Assembly: GCA_036494815.1 (NCBI GenBank)
Contig: DASXNV010000088.1
Location: 5,447 to 69,446 of the forward strand
From: Poindextera sp036494815
GTDB lineage: Bacteria; Pseudomonadota; Alphaproteobacteria; Caulobacterales; Caulobacteraceae
Direction: 5' to 3'
Length of the DNA stretch: 64,000 nt
Shown: piece after piece, positions 1 to 9,682 of the stretch
Layout: each line of letters starts with the position of its first letter
Numbering within the stretch: the stretch's first letter is position 1
The notes under the pieces: model-generated
What the model was told of the DNA's origin: nothing
Databases searched by the model: none
Seen by the model: the letters and a program-made list of their open reading frames with translations, nothing else
Program-made: the position numbers and the translations under genes

Positions 1-130
1 CGAGGGCGGCGAGCGCCTGACGCCGATGCTGACGGCTTCCTTCGCCCTGATCTGGCTCGGGGTGGCGGTGTTCATCGCCGGCGCCTGGCGGGCCAGCAGA
101 CGGATTCAGGCGCGGGCGGTGGAGGTTTAA
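1..130 (+). CDS. C-terminal fragment of a membrane permease, EamA/RarD-like
   Basis: Only the last 42 codons are present (frame from base 2, TAA at 128-130); the rest lies before the window. The fragment has one hydrophobic helix (LTASFALIWLGVAVFIAG) followed by a basic tail (WRASRRIQAR). A short acidic loop, then a last helix, then an Arg-rich cytoplasmic end is how EamA/RarD drug-metabolite transporters finish. This is a resemblance, not proof; any polytopic inner-membrane protein could end this way. Its stop codon overlaps the stop of the convergent hydrolase gene. Confidence 0.45.
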   Translation, partial: EGGERLTPMLTASFALIWLGVAVFIAGAWRASRRIQARAVEV

Positions 131-1257
131 AGGGCCTCGTAAGCCGCTTCGATCAGGCGTTTCGACCGCGGGTCGCCGATCAGGTCCGCCGACTGCCGGT
201 TCATTACATAGGCCCCCGACACCCCGCGCTCCGGGTCGGCGAAAGCGCAGCTGCCGCCCCAGCCGGAGTGGCCGAAACTCTCCGCGCCCTGCCCGTAGAG
301 CGCCAGGCCCTCGCTGCGCATGAAGCCGGCGCCCCAGGCGATCACATAGGGCAAAACCAGGTCCTGGCCCGTGATCCGCGCCCGGGACGCCTGGGCCGCG
401 ATTCCTGGCGCCAGCACTGACTGACCGTCCAGCCTTCCGTCATTGGCCAGGATGGCCATCATCCGCGCCAGGGCCGGCGCGGTGGCGTGGCCATTGGCCG
501 AGGGGATTTCGGCCCGCCGCCACTCCGCCCCGCTGCGTCCGCCCGGCGAGGCCCATTTGGTCAGGAAAGCGGCGCGCTTGGCCTCGGTGATCTCGCCTAG
601 TTCCGGCATGGCGGGCGGGCGGCGCAGGTCGGCGCAGCGGGCGTGCTCGCTGTCGGGCAGGCCAATCCACAGGTCCAGGCCAGAGGGTTCGGCGATATCC
701 TCACGCAGGGCCGCCCCTAAGGTGCGCCCGTCCACCCGGCGGAAGATTTCCCCCGCCAGATAGCCGAAGGTCACCGGGTGGTAACCGCTGGCGCCGCCCG
801 GCGGCCACATGGGGGCCATCGCCGCCAGCTTGGAGCACAAGGCGTCCCAATCGAACCACAGCGCCGGGTCCATGGGCTCGATGAAGCCGGGCAGGCCCGC
901 CTGGTGCGACAGGGCCTGCTCGACCGTGACCGCCGCCTTGCCGGCCTGCGCAAACTCAGGCCAGACCTCGGCCACCGGCGCGGCATAGTCCAGCCGCCCC
1001 TGGCTCACCAGCCGGGCCAGCATCAGGGCGGCCATGGCCTTGGTGGTGGAAAAGACCGGGGTCAGGGTGTGTTCGTCGAAGGCCCGCGTGCCGGTGCGAT
1101 CGGCCTGCCCGGCCCACAGGTCGACCACCACTTGCCCCTCCAGCGCCACGGCGAAGCGCGCGCCCATCTCCTGGCCTTCGGCGAAATTGGCGACGAAGGC
1201 CTCGCGCACGGCCTCAAAGGCGGGGGGACAGATCCCGTGGATTTCGGTTTCAGCCAT
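127..1257 (-). CDS. Serine hydrolase, beta-lactamase/esterase family (EstB-like)
   Basis: A 376-residue protein of the serine beta-lactamase-like superfamily (class C/family VIII esterase type). The SxxK nucleophile motif is STTK at about residues 70-73, and a second catalytic block with Tyr (YHPVTFGYLAGE) begins near residue 159. A Gly-rich HSGWGGS stretch near the C-terminus fits the KTG-like third motif. No signal peptide is visible, so a cytoplasmic esterase is more likely than a periplasmic beta-lactamase. I chose the ATG at 1257 over the adjacent TTG at 1260 because AGGAAGG lies at a good distance upstream. It lies 9 bases downstream of pdxY on the same strand, probably co-transcribed. 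The substrate cannot be told. Confidence 0.85.
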   Translation of the reverse strand: MAETEIHGICPPAFEAVREAFVANFAEGQEMGARFAVALEGQVVVDLWAGQADRTGTRAFDEHTLTPVFSTTKAMAALMLARLVSQGRLDYAAPVAEVWPEFAQAGKAAVTVEQALSHQAGLPGFIEPMDPALWFDWDALCSKLAAMAPMWPPGGASGYHPVTFGYLAGEIFRRVDGRTLGAALREDIAEPSGLDLWIGLPDSEHARCADLRRPPAMPELGEITEAKRAAFLTKWASPGGRSGAEWRRAEIPSANGHATAPALARMMAILANDGRLDGQSVLAPGIAAQASRARITGQDLVLPYVIAWGAGFMRSEGLALYGQGAESFGHSGWGGSCAFADPERGVSGAYVMNRQSADLIGDPRSKRLIEAAYEAL

Positions 1258-1266
1258 CAACCTTCC

Positions 1267-2115
1267 TCAAATCAGCCGCTCAATGCGCACCGTGGCCGAG
1301 GCCTGGCGCAGGCGCGAGCCCATGGCCACCACCGGCAGTTCCGAGGCGTCCCAGGCCTCGGCCGAGGCCACGGTCTCGAACACCGCCCCCACCGCGCGGG
1401 CCAGGGCGTAGGAGATCGGCTGGTCCTCGATCAGGGCGGCGGCGAACAGGGCGGTCAACAGGTCGCCGGTGCCGTTGGGAGCCGTGGCCTTGGGCGGATG
1501 GGCGGCCAGCCAGGCCTCGGCGCCATCAGCATAGACCACGGCCATCTCCGAACGATGCGGCACGGACGAGACCAGCACCGGCTTGCCCAGGAGCCGCCCG
1601 GCCGCGCGCGCCGCGCGCGGGTCGCGCACCGGCGAACCGGTCAGGCGCTCCATCTCCCAGGCGTTGGGGGTGACCAGGTCGGCGCGGGGGACCAGCTCGT
1701 TGGCGACGGCCTCGGCCACCTCGGCGTTGACATAAAGGCCCTTGCCCTCGTCGCCCATCACCGGATCGACCACGATGCGGGCTGCCTTGGCATAGGCGGC
1801 GGTGCGCTGGGCGCCGCGGATCTTGTCGATGGCCCGGGCAGCGGCGCGCACTTGGGCGCCGTTGGAGAAATAGCCGGTGATCACCAGGTCCACGGCGCCG
1901 AACAGGCCATTGGCCTCGATCCCGTCCAAAATGCCCTGGAACGTCTCCACCCCCACCGGATCGCCGCCCGGCGGCCCCCAGCCGGGATGGCGCCCGAACA
2001 GCACGGTGGGAACCACCATGGGATCGATCTTCAGCTGCGCCAGCGCCAGAGCCTGCACGAACCCGCCCACCCGGCTTGAGGCGACGTGGCTGGACAGGAT
2101 CAGGGCGAGGGGCAT
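1267..2115 (-). CDS. pdxY: Pyridoxal kinase
   Basis: ATP-dependent kinase of the ribokinase-like fold that phosphorylates pyridoxal in vitamin B6 salvage. It has 282 residues, normal for PdxY/PdxK. Diagnostic stretches are the N-terminal SSHVASSRVG substrate loop, DPVMGDEGKGLY in the middle, LVTPNAWEMERLTG, and the anion-hole/catalytic-base motif NGTGDLLTALF. The Gly-Thr-Gly-Asp motif and the VMGD block separate it from thiamine-pathway ThiD. It is the first gene of a likely two-gene unit with the serine hydrolase. No regulatory site was recognised upstream. Confidence 0.92.
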   Translation of the reverse strand: MPLALILSSHVASSRVGGFVQALALAQLKIDPMVVPTVLFGRHPGWGPPGGDPVGVETFQGILDGIEANGLFGAVDLVITGYFSNGAQVRAAARAIDKIRGAQRTAAYAKAARIVVDPVMGDEGKGLYVNAEVAEAVANELVPRADLVTPNAWEMERLTGSPVRDPRAARAAGRLLGKPVLVSSVPHRSEMAVVYADGAEAWLAAHPPKATAPNGTGDLLTALFAAALIEDQPISYALARAVGAVFETVASAEAWDASELPVVAMGSRLRQASATVRIERLI

Positions 2116-2181
2116 GCGGGGCGGTGGTCCGTCTGTGACGGAGGTGGTTTCGCATCAGGCGGGAGGGAGCGCCAGTGCTGA

Positions 2182-2435
2182 AGGGCGGCGTGGGGTGCGA
2201 GCGTCAATCTCACTTTCCCCGTCATCGTCTTCCCCGGCATCGTCACGCTCGTCGCGGCGATCTATGCCGTGCTTCTCCGCACGACCGTCGAGACCCAACC
2301 TGTGTGGCCTGGATGGCCGGCACAAGAGGCCGACCATGACGGTGATGGTGAGGTGGATACAGAAACGCCGGCGAAGGTAATCACCCTCGCCGGCGTTTCA
2401 AGACGTTGGCTGGGGTCGTCGACCCTCAGCAAACC

Positions 2436-2439
<4 letters not shown>
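2182..2439 (+). other. Start-less open frame with a coding-like membrane helix
   Basis: The 320-base gap between pdxY and ahcY holds a plus-strand frame open from 2182 (after a TGA at 2179-2181) to TAG at 2437-2439. Its first part reads NLTFPVIVFPGIVTLVAAI, a convincing transmembrane helix, followed by a basic residue and a tail with a DHDGDGEVD acidic loop. Third codon positions in the first 30 codons are almost all G or C, as in the real genes here. No ATG, GTG or TTG precedes the helix in frame, and the 3' part runs through the ahcY terminator. It could be a decayed gene, a gene with a frameshift near 2180-2203, or chance. Confidence 0.25.
2362..2399 (-). terminator. Terminator hairpin downstream of ahcY
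   Basis: A perfect 13-bp stem (2362-2374 paired with 2387-2399, core AACGCCGGCGA) with a 12-base loop begins 37 bases beyond the ahcY stop codon. No clean U-run follows on the minus strand, so it may need a factor or act as a 3'-end stabiliser. Confidence 0.65.
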
Positions 2440-3827
<1,388 letters not shown>

Positions 3828-3890
3828 GCGTGCGCTCCGGTGCTTGAGGATTTTCCGCTCTATAGCGGCTCGGAGGGTCGCTTAGCAAGA

Positions 3891-3919
3891 ATCATATAAA
3901 GATATCTTTATATCTACAA
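3891..3919 (-). promoter_or_regulatory. ahcY promoter overlapped by a 20-bp palindromic operator
   Basis: On the minus strand TTGTAG (3919-3914), a 17-base spacer and TATGAT (3896-3891) form a good sigma-70-type promoter about 65 bases before the ahcY start. The spacer and part of the -10 box are a perfect 20-bp palindrome at 3894-3913 (half ATATAAAGAT). AT-rich palindromes of this kind precede ahcY/met genes in alphaproteobacteria and are attributed to ArsR-family, SAH-responsive regulators (SahR/AhcR). The family assignment is from memory of such regulons. The palindrome itself is seen directly, and its position implies repression. Confidence 0.7.
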
Positions 3920-3932
3920 ATCCCATAGCTAG

Positions 3933-5435
3933 TCACCAGAAGGGTTCCACCCTCCTTAGGCGCCGCACCGCCTTGCGCGCCGCCTTGAGCCTGGCCGGTT
4001 CGCTGGCGGACAGGCGGCCGGTGACATAGCCGGCGGCGAAGGCGATCGCGAGGTCGCCAACCTCGGTTTCCGCGATCTCGGCGCACAGGGCGTGGCCGCT
4101 GACGATATCGGTCAGGGCGCCCAGGGCGTCCTGGGCCTCCGCAGCGGCGGTGCGGAAGTCCTTGACCCGCCCCTTGCCGGCCGCGCCAAACACCGGCGCC
4201 AAGACCGTGACGGCATAGCGCAGGGACTTGTCGGCGATCCGCAGGCGGTGGCGGGGCTCGGGGTCGTCCGCCTTCAGCGACTTGGCGCGCTTGGTCACCC
4301 GCTGATAAGCGTGGTCCAGGGCGGCGCGGGCGAAGGTCTTCAGCTTCATGGCCCGCGCGTCGGCATAGGCTGGGTCTCGGGTCCAATCGCCCGCTTCGAT
4401 CCAGGCCGCGGTCTCCAGCAGCAGGGCGCGGAAGCGGGCGCTGGAGACGGTCTGGCGGGCGCGATAGTGGGCCTCGGCCCGGCGCCGCTCCAGCGCCGCG
4501 CCGAATTCGGCCAGGCTCTCGGTGGAGGCGTCGGCCGTCACGATCGGGGCGAAACTCTGCTCGGCGAACACATCCAGGTCCCGGGCGGGGTCACAGGCTC
4601 GGGCCAGCCAGCGCAGTTCGCCGACAATGGACTCGCGCGCACGGTCGGCCATCAGGGGCTTGAACAGGGTGATGGCGCTGCGCAGACGGCGGGCGCCCAC
4701 GCGCAACTGATGCACCGCCGCGCTGTTGCGGCCCTCGCGCAGGATCTCGGCGTTAGCGGCGATCTGTTCCAGGCAGGTGGCGGCGATGGCGCGGAAACCC
4801 TCGGCGGCAGTCTGGCGCGGCTTCAGGGGCGGCGGCGCCAGGGCGGCGGCATAGGTCTCGTCGCTGCGCGCCAGGGCGAAGCCGCGCGCGGACTTGGTGC
4901 GGAAGGACAGGGTCGGCGTGGCGACGTACAGGGTCCGGGCCAGGGCGAACAGGGCGGCCGGATCGCCGGACTTCAGCTCCAGCTCCAATTCGCGGATCGG
5001 CGTGCGCGAGCCCACCGTGCGCACTTCGCCCTCGTCCAGGGCGACCTCGATCTGGGCGCCTTCGAAGGCCAATTCGCGTTTGGCGCGCTGAACATCGACC
5101 TCGAAGGCCGGCGCCAGGCTCGCGCGCCGTCGCTGTCCCAGCCGCGCGCCCAACGGCGTTGCGTCGATGGCGGCGAAATCAAGCCCCTCCTCGGCCGCGG
5201 GCGTCTCCCACTCGCGCCGACTGAACAGGCTGCCATTGCCGGACTGCTTGATCCCCTGGACGCGCTTTTCGCCTTCTTCGCGCACACGCAGGCTGAAACC
5301 GGCGGATTTCAGATCCAGGTCCGGGGTGTCGAAATAGACCGACCTCAGGCGCCGGCCGTGGTCGGGCAGGCCCAGCAATTCACGCAGGCGCATCGCGCCG
5401 TCGGCGTCGATGACGAACTTGAGCTCGGTCTCCAA
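3933..5435 (-). CDS. CYTH-CHAD domain protein, probable inorganic triphosphatase
   Basis: A 500-residue two-domain protein. Residues 1 to about 200 form a CYTH/triphosphate-tunnel domain starting with the metal/phosphate motif ExExK (METELKF) and containing YFDTPDLDL and FSLRVREEG. Residues of about 205-500 form a CHAD helical domain, rich in His/Lys/Arg (VHQLRVGARRLRSAI; RHRLRIADKSLRYA), of the type that binds inorganic polyphosphate. Members such as E. coli YgiF hydrolyse inorganic triphosphate; the in vivo role is unclear. It lies upstream of ahcY on the same strand, but ahcY has its own promoter. Confidence 0.9.
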   Translation of the reverse strand: METELKFVIDADGAMRLRELLGLPDHGRRLRSVYFDTPDLDLKSAGFSLRVREEGEKRVQGIKQSGNGSLFSRREWETPAAEEGLDFAAIDATPLGARLGQRRRASLAPAFEVDVQRAKRELAFEGAQIEVALDEGEVRTVGSRTPIRELELELKSGDPAALFALARTLYVATPTLSFRTKSARGFALARSDETYAAALAPPPLKPRQTAAEGFRAIAATCLEQIAANAEILREGRNSAAVHQLRVGARRLRSAITLFKPLMADRARESIVGELRWLARACDPARDLDVFAEQSFAPIVTADASTESLAEFGAALERRRAEAHYRARQTVSSARFRALLLETAAWIEAGDWTRDPAYADARAMKLKTFARAALDHAYQRVTKRAKSLKADDPEPRHRLRIADKSLRYAVTVLAPVFGAAGKGRVKDFRTAAAEAQDALGALTDIVSGHALCAEIAETEVGDLAIAFAAGYVTGRLSASEPARLKAARKAVRRLRRVEPFW

Positions 5436-5460
5436 CGCTATTTCCCCAAGGTTAGCCGGC

Positions 5461-5488
5461 TTGCCGAGCTATAGGGCAGCCGTATATC
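5461..5488 (+). promoter_or_regulatory. Predicted promoter for the bioB transcript
   Basis: TTGCCG (5461-5466), a 16-base spacer and TATATC (5483-5488) resemble a housekeeping promoter. Transcription would begin about 7 bases later, at the A of the ATG at 5495, so the transcript may be leaderless and begin with the small ORF. I saw no BioR- or BirA-type palindrome. Confidence 0.45.
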
Positions 5489-5494
5489 CCCGCC

Positions 5495-5581
5495 ATGATC
5501 CAGGTCAGTGACTATGGCGAAGTCTTCGCCGGAAACGCAATGGCCCCGACGCGTGACCCCGCTTGTAGAGGCTTTCGATGA
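5495..5581 (+). CDS. Possible 28-codon leader ORF coupled to bioB
   Basis: A small frame opens with ATG exactly where transcription from the predicted promoter should start, and its TGA (5579-5581) overlaps the bioB ATG (5578-5580) as ATGA, the same coupling used by many gene pairs in this window. The product would begin MIQVSDYGEVFAGNA. It has no recognisable domain. It could be a regulatory leader peptide, a device for translational coupling, or chance. Only position and overlap support it. Confidence 0.3.
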   Translation: MIQVSDYGEVFAGNAMAPTRDPACRGFR

Positions 5582-6561
5582 ATCAGACCGACACCGCCCA
5601 GCCGCGCCATGATTGGACCCTGGCCGAGATCGAGGCCTTGTACCAAACGCCCTTCACCGAACTGGTGTTCCGCGCCGCCACCGTTCACCGGCGCTGGTTC
5701 GATCCCACCGAGGTGCAGATCTCGCAGCTGTTATCGGTCAAGACCGGCGGCTGCGCCGAAAATTGCGGCTATTGCAGCCAGTCGCAGCATTTCGAAACCG
5801 GCGTGCCCGCTTCCAAGCTGATGGAGGTCCAAGCGGTGGTGGCCGACGCCGCCCGAGCCAAGGCCGGCGGGGCCCAGCGCTTTTGCATGGGGGCGGCCTG
5901 GCGCGACCTGAAAGACCGCGACCTACCCAAGGTGGCGGCGATGATTTCCGGGGTGAAGGCCTTGGGGCTGGAGACCTGCGCCACGCTCGGCATGTTGCAG
6001 CCGCATCAGGCGGCGGCGCTGAAGGAGGCGGGCCTGGACTATTACAACCACAACCTGGACACCGGCCCGGACTACTACGAGACCGTGGTCACCACACGCA
6101 CCTATCAGGATCGGCTGGACACCCTGGCGGCGGTGCGGGCGGCGGACATTTCGGTCTGCTGCGGCGGGATTGTCGGCATGGGCGAGACCCGCCGCGACCG
6201 CGCCGGCCTGTTGCACGCCCTGGCCACCCTGCCCGCTCACCCCGACAGCCTGCCGATCAACGACCTGATGCCGATCAAGGGCACGCCCCTGGGCGGCAGC
6301 GAACCGCTGGACGGGCTGGAGTTCGTGCGCACGATCGCCGTCGCCCGGCTGGTTTGCCCCAAGGCGGTGGTGCGGCTGTCGGCTGGCCGCGAACATATGA
6401 GCCGCGAACTGCAGGCCCTGTGCTTCCTGGCCGGCGCCAATTCGATCTTCGTCGGCGGCAAGCTGCTCACCACCAGCAACCCGGACGCTGACACCGACGC
6501 CAAGCTGTTCAGGGATCTGGGTTTGCGGCCGATGGGGGCGGCGGAGACCGTGGCGGCTTAG
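5578..6561 (+). CDS. bioB: Biotin synthase
   Basis: Radical-SAM enzyme that inserts sulfur into dethiobiotin, the last step of biotin synthesis. The 327-residue protein carries the SAM/[4Fe-4S] motif CAENCGYC (Cys59, Cys63, Cys66), YYNHNLDT, and the C-terminal RLSAGRE and ANSIFVGGKLLTT blocks typical of BioB, including the Arg ligand of the second cluster. An AGAGG ribosome-binding site lies about 8 bases before the ATG. No other bio genes are nearby, so this is a solitary bioB. Confidence 0.97.
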   Translation: MNQTDTAQPRHDWTLAEIEALYQTPFTELVFRAATVHRRWFDPTEVQISQLLSVKTGGCAENCGYCSQSQHFETGVPASKLMEVQAVVADAARAKAGGAQRFCMGAAWRDLKDRDLPKVAAMISGVKALGLETCATLGMLQPHQAAALKEAGLDYYNHNLDTGPDYYETVVTTRTYQDRLDTLAAVRAADISVCCGGIVGMGETRRDRAGLLHALATLPAHPDSLPINDLMPIKGTPLGGSEPLDGLEFVRTIAVARLVCPKAVVRLSAGREHMSRELQALCFLAGANSIFVGGKLLTTSNPDADTDAKLFRDLGLRPMGAAETVAA

Positions 6562-6639
6562 GCCGTACCAATTCCTCCCCTTTTGGGCAGGGGGGCCGCG
6601 CTAAGCTCCTGGCCGATTCGGCCGCGGAAAGGACCAACC

Positions 6640-7551
6640 ATGCGCATCTTGCTGACCGGATCGTCCGGCTGGCTGGGCCAGACACTGGCGCCGCGGCTGC
6701 GCGAGCTGGGGCATGAGGTGGTGGGGTTGGATCCGGTGGCGTCGGCCGAGACCGCCATTGTGGGATCGGTGGCTGATCGGGCGACGGTGCGGGCGGCGAT
6801 CGGGGATCATCGGGTCCAGGCTGTGATCCATTCAGGGGCGCTGCACCAACCCAATATCGAGCACCATGCTCGCGAGGCGTTTGTCGCCGTCAATGTCAGC
6901 GGGACTTTGAATCTGCTGGAGGAATCCGTCGCCCAGGGCGTGGAGCGGTTCGTGTTCACCTCCACCACCTCGCTGATGATCTCAGAGCGCATCCGCGCCG
7001 GGGCGGCGGGTGGGGCGCAGCGGGCCGAGTGGCTGACCGAAGGCATCGTCCCGGAGCCGCGCAACATCTATGGAATCACCAAGCTGTCGGCCGAGCATCT
7101 GTGCCGGCTGTTGCACCGCCAGCATAACCTGCCGGTGGTGGTGTTGCGTACCGCCCGCTTCTTTCCTGAAGCCGACGACATGGCTCACGCCATCGCCCAG
7201 TCGGACGAAAACACCAAGACCAACGAGCTGCTCTATCGCCGCCTGACCGTGGACGACGCGGCCGAGGCCCATGTGCGGGCGCTGGACCGTGCGCCGGAGA
7301 TCGGCTTCGACACCTTCATCATCTCGGCCATGCCGCCGTTCTCACCGGACGACTGCGAGGCCTTGATCGGCCGGGCGCCGGAGGTGGTGGCCCGCTATTT
7401 CCCCGACTATCCGGCTATCTACGCCGCCCGCGGCTGGACCATGTTCGACACCATCGACCGGGTCTATGACCCTGGCCACGCCGCACGGCGGCTGGGCTTT
7501 GTCTGCCGGACCGGGTTTGGAGAGACGCTCAAAGCGCTCGCCGCAGGCTGA
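6640..7551 (+). CDS. NAD-dependent epimerase/dehydratase (extended SDR)
   Basis: A 303-residue extended short-chain dehydrogenase. The N-terminal Rossmann motif is LLTGSSGWLG, Asp at the end of beta-2 (GLDPV) suggests NAD preference, the Ser-Thr catalytic region is FTSTTSLM, and the YxxxK motif is YGITK. The overall form resembles nucleoside-diphosphate-sugar epimerases, but the sugar substrate cannot be told. I start at the ATG at 6640, which places MRILLTGS at the N-terminus and has GGAAAGGA upstream. It is convergent with opgH, 3 bases away. Confidence 0.85.
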   Translation: MRILLTGSSGWLGQTLAPRLRELGHEVVGLDPVASAETAIVGSVADRATVRAAIGDHRVQAVIHSGALHQPNIEHHAREAFVAVNVSGTLNLLEESVAQGVERFVFTSTTSLMISERIRAGAAGGAQRAEWLTEGIVPEPRNIYGITKLSAEHLCRLLHRQHNLPVVVLRTARFFPEADDMAHAIAQSDENTKTNELLYRRLTVDDAAEAHVRALDRAPEIGFDTFIISAMPPFSPDDCEALIGRAPEVVARYFPDYPAIYAARGWTMFDTIDRVYDPGHAARRLGFVCRTGFGETLKALAAG

Positions 7552-7554
7552 GGC

Positions 7555-9531
7555 TCACCCGAACAGGGGCTCCAGCCGGCCGCCGGTGAGACGCCAGGCG
7601 GAGGAGGGTTCCAGATGCAGTTCCCGGGGCCAGGCCATCAGGGCGTTGACGTGGCTGATCAGGGCCGGCGGCTGGGTTTCTTCCGGGATCAGGAACAGGC
7701 CCGCCTGGCGGGCGGCGAGGCCCAGATCGCGCCGGGCGGTGAGGGCGGCCAGGGGAATGGCGGCGATCAGGCCCATGATCACAGGCGACAGCCAGAAAAA
7801 CACCTCCGGCGAGGCGGCCAGGGCGGCGGCGGCCAGGGTCAGGCCGGCCAGGGTGTCCAAGCCATGGCGTCGGACGGCGTCGGCCAGGGTCAGGCCGCCT
7901 TCCTCGCGGGTCTGCGGCGGCCAGCCGGAGTCGCGGCCAGCCAGGATCGAGGCCAGGGCGCGGATCTGGTTGAGCATCATCACCGGGGCGATCAGGCCGG
8001 ACAGGGCCATTTCCGCCAGCAGGCCGGCCAGGGCCTGGCGGCCGCCGCCAAAAGCCCGGCGTTCCTGCGGCGAAGCCAGCATGGCGGCGAAGGCCATCAG
8101 CTTGGGCGCCAGAAGCAAGGCCATGGACAGGGCGAAAATGTCGGTGACCACCACCAACTGATGGTGACGCGTGGCGGCGCTGACCAAGGGATGCAGACCG
8201 CCGGCCACCCCCCAGTCCGGACGCAGCGACAGGGTCACGCCCATCAGCATCAGGGCCAGCCAGATCGGCGCCGTCAGATAGGCTGAAAAGCCACGCAACA
8301 GGTGCAGGCGGCTGATCCAATGCAGCCCGCGGCCAGGCAGCACCAGCAGATGCTGCAGATTGCCCTGGCACCAGCGGCGGTCGCGCACGATCAGGTCGGC
8401 CAGGGTCGGCGGCGATTCCTCGTAGGAGCCACCCAGGCTGGAGGTCATGCGCACTTCCCAGCCCGCGCGGCGGATCAGAGCGGCCTCGACGAAATCGTGG
8501 CTGAGGATATGGCCGCCGAACGGCTTCTTCCCGGGCAGGTGCGGCAGGCCGGCCTGTTCGGCGAAGGCGCGCACGCGGATAATGGCGTTGTGGCCCCAAT
8601 AATTGCCCTGGGCGCCCGACCACCAGGCCAAGCCGCGGGCCAGCATGGGGCCATAGAGCCGGCTGGCGAACTGCTGGGCCCGGGCGAACAGGCTGTTCAG
8701 ATTGACCAGCAGCGGCAGGGTCTGAATCAGGCCCAGGCGCGGATTGTGCTCCATGGCCTCGGCCAGGCGCACCAGGGTGTCGCCGGTCATCAGGCTATCG
8801 GCGTCCAGCACCACCATCTGGTCATAGGCCCCGCCGAAGCGGCGCACCCAATCGGCGATATTGCCAGCCTTGCGGTCGATATTTTCCGGCCGGTGGCGAT
8901 AGAAGACCGACAGGTTGGGACCCATGCCCTTGGCCTGCTGATCGCGCAGGCGACGAAACAGGCCCTGTTCCTCGGCCTGGACGGGCGCGCGGGTGGTGTC
9001 GCTGAGGATGAACAGGTCGAAGGCGTCGGCTTGGCCGGTGGTTTCGATTGAGGCGGCCATGGCCCGCAGCCGGGCGAATACCGGATGCGGATCCTCGTTA
9101 TAGACCGGGGCCAGGATGGCGGTGCGCGAGGTCAGGCCCGGGATGGGAAAGCTGGCGTCCAGGCAGGGATCGTCGCCATCCGCGCCGGGGGCGAAGGCCG
9201 CCAGGGCGCTGACAAAGGCGAAGGCGATCCAGGCGAACAGCAGGGCGAAAGCCGCCAGCACGCCAAGATCCAAGCCGGTCAGGCCGTCGATGCGCAGGGC
9301 CGTCCCAAGGCCGGCCACCGCGGGGCCCGTGAGGACCATGGTCGCCGCCACTAGCAGCACGGCGCGCCCGGACCGCGCGGTTTGCGGGGTCATCCTGCGG
9401 CGGCGCATGGCGTGCTCGTCCAAGGCCTGCACCGGCATGGCCAGGGGCGCAGCCGGCGGCAAGTCGCTGTCGGGACGCAGCAGGGGAACCAAGGGCCGAA
9501 AGGCGAGCGGCCGGCGGCTAAGGGCGTTCAT
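7555..9531 (-). CDS. opgH: Glucans biosynthesis glucosyltransferase H
   Basis: Inner-membrane family-2 glycosyltransferase that builds the beta-1,2 backbone of osmoregulated periplasmic glucans from UDP-glucose. It has 658 residues: two N-terminal membrane helices (about 50-110), a cytoplasmic GT2 domain with LAPVYNED, the DADS metal motif, the SHDFVEAALIRRAGW block and the RRWCQGN acceptor motif, then several C-terminal helices. It lies downstream of opgD on the same strand (gap 151 bases), a periplasmic-glucan unit. OpgH is reported to be essential for cell shape in Caulobacter. Confidence 0.95.
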   Translation of the reverse strand: MNALSRRPLAFRPLVPLLRPDSDLPPAAPLAMPVQALDEHAMRRRRMTPQTARSGRAVLLVAATMVLTGPAVAGLGTALRIDGLTGLDLGVLAAFALLFAWIAFAFVSALAAFAPGADGDDPCLDASFPIPGLTSRTAILAPVYNEDPHPVFARLRAMAASIETTGQADAFDLFILSDTTRAPVQAEEQGLFRRLRDQQAKGMGPNLSVFYRHRPENIDRKAGNIADWVRRFGGAYDQMVVLDADSLMTGDTLVRLAEAMEHNPRLGLIQTLPLLVNLNSLFARAQQFASRLYGPMLARGLAWWSGAQGNYWGHNAIIRVRAFAEQAGLPHLPGKKPFGGHILSHDFVEAALIRRAGWEVRMTSSLGGSYEESPPTLADLIVRDRRWCQGNLQHLLVLPGRGLHWISRLHLLRGFSAYLTAPIWLALMLMGVTLSLRPDWGVAGGLHPLVSAATRHHQLVVVTDIFALSMALLLAPKLMAFAAMLASPQERRAFGGGRQALAGLLAEMALSGLIAPVMMLNQIRALASILAGRDSGWPPQTREEGGLTLADAVRRHGLDTLAGLTLAAAALAASPEVFFWLSPVIMGLIAAIPLAALTARRDLGLAARQAGLFLIPEETQPPALISHVNALMAWPRELHLEPSSAWRLTGGRLEPLFG

Positions 9532-9682
9532 GCACGGAACTCACTGAGGGGCGCGGCGGGACTTACGGCGAATGGGGCGGGTTCGGAGTTGTGTCCGCGC
9601 AGAAGCATTAACCTTATGTGGGGCGAAATCACGGCGGCGTGAAAGCTTAAACTTGGCGCCGGGCGCGGATTTGCCTTCCCGC

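Noticed and set aside
778..2079. Long plus-strand open frames opposite the hydrolase and pdxY, and similar ones at 2406-3899, 4092-5474, 9734-11227 and 30982-31968
   Set aside because: They mirror well-recognised genes. Their products are His/Gly/Arg-rich with no family pattern, as expected for antisense frames in high-GC DNA.
2155..2337. Minus-strand 60-codon frame between pdxY and ahcY
   Set aside because: Composition is highly charged (DERDDAGEDDDGESEID) and it is the antisense of the membrane-helix frame, which looks more coding-like.
3828..3932. SAH or SAM riboswitch upstream of ahcY
   Set aside because: The leader after the predicted start is only about 55-60 bases and shows no matching fold; the palindromic operator explains regulation better.
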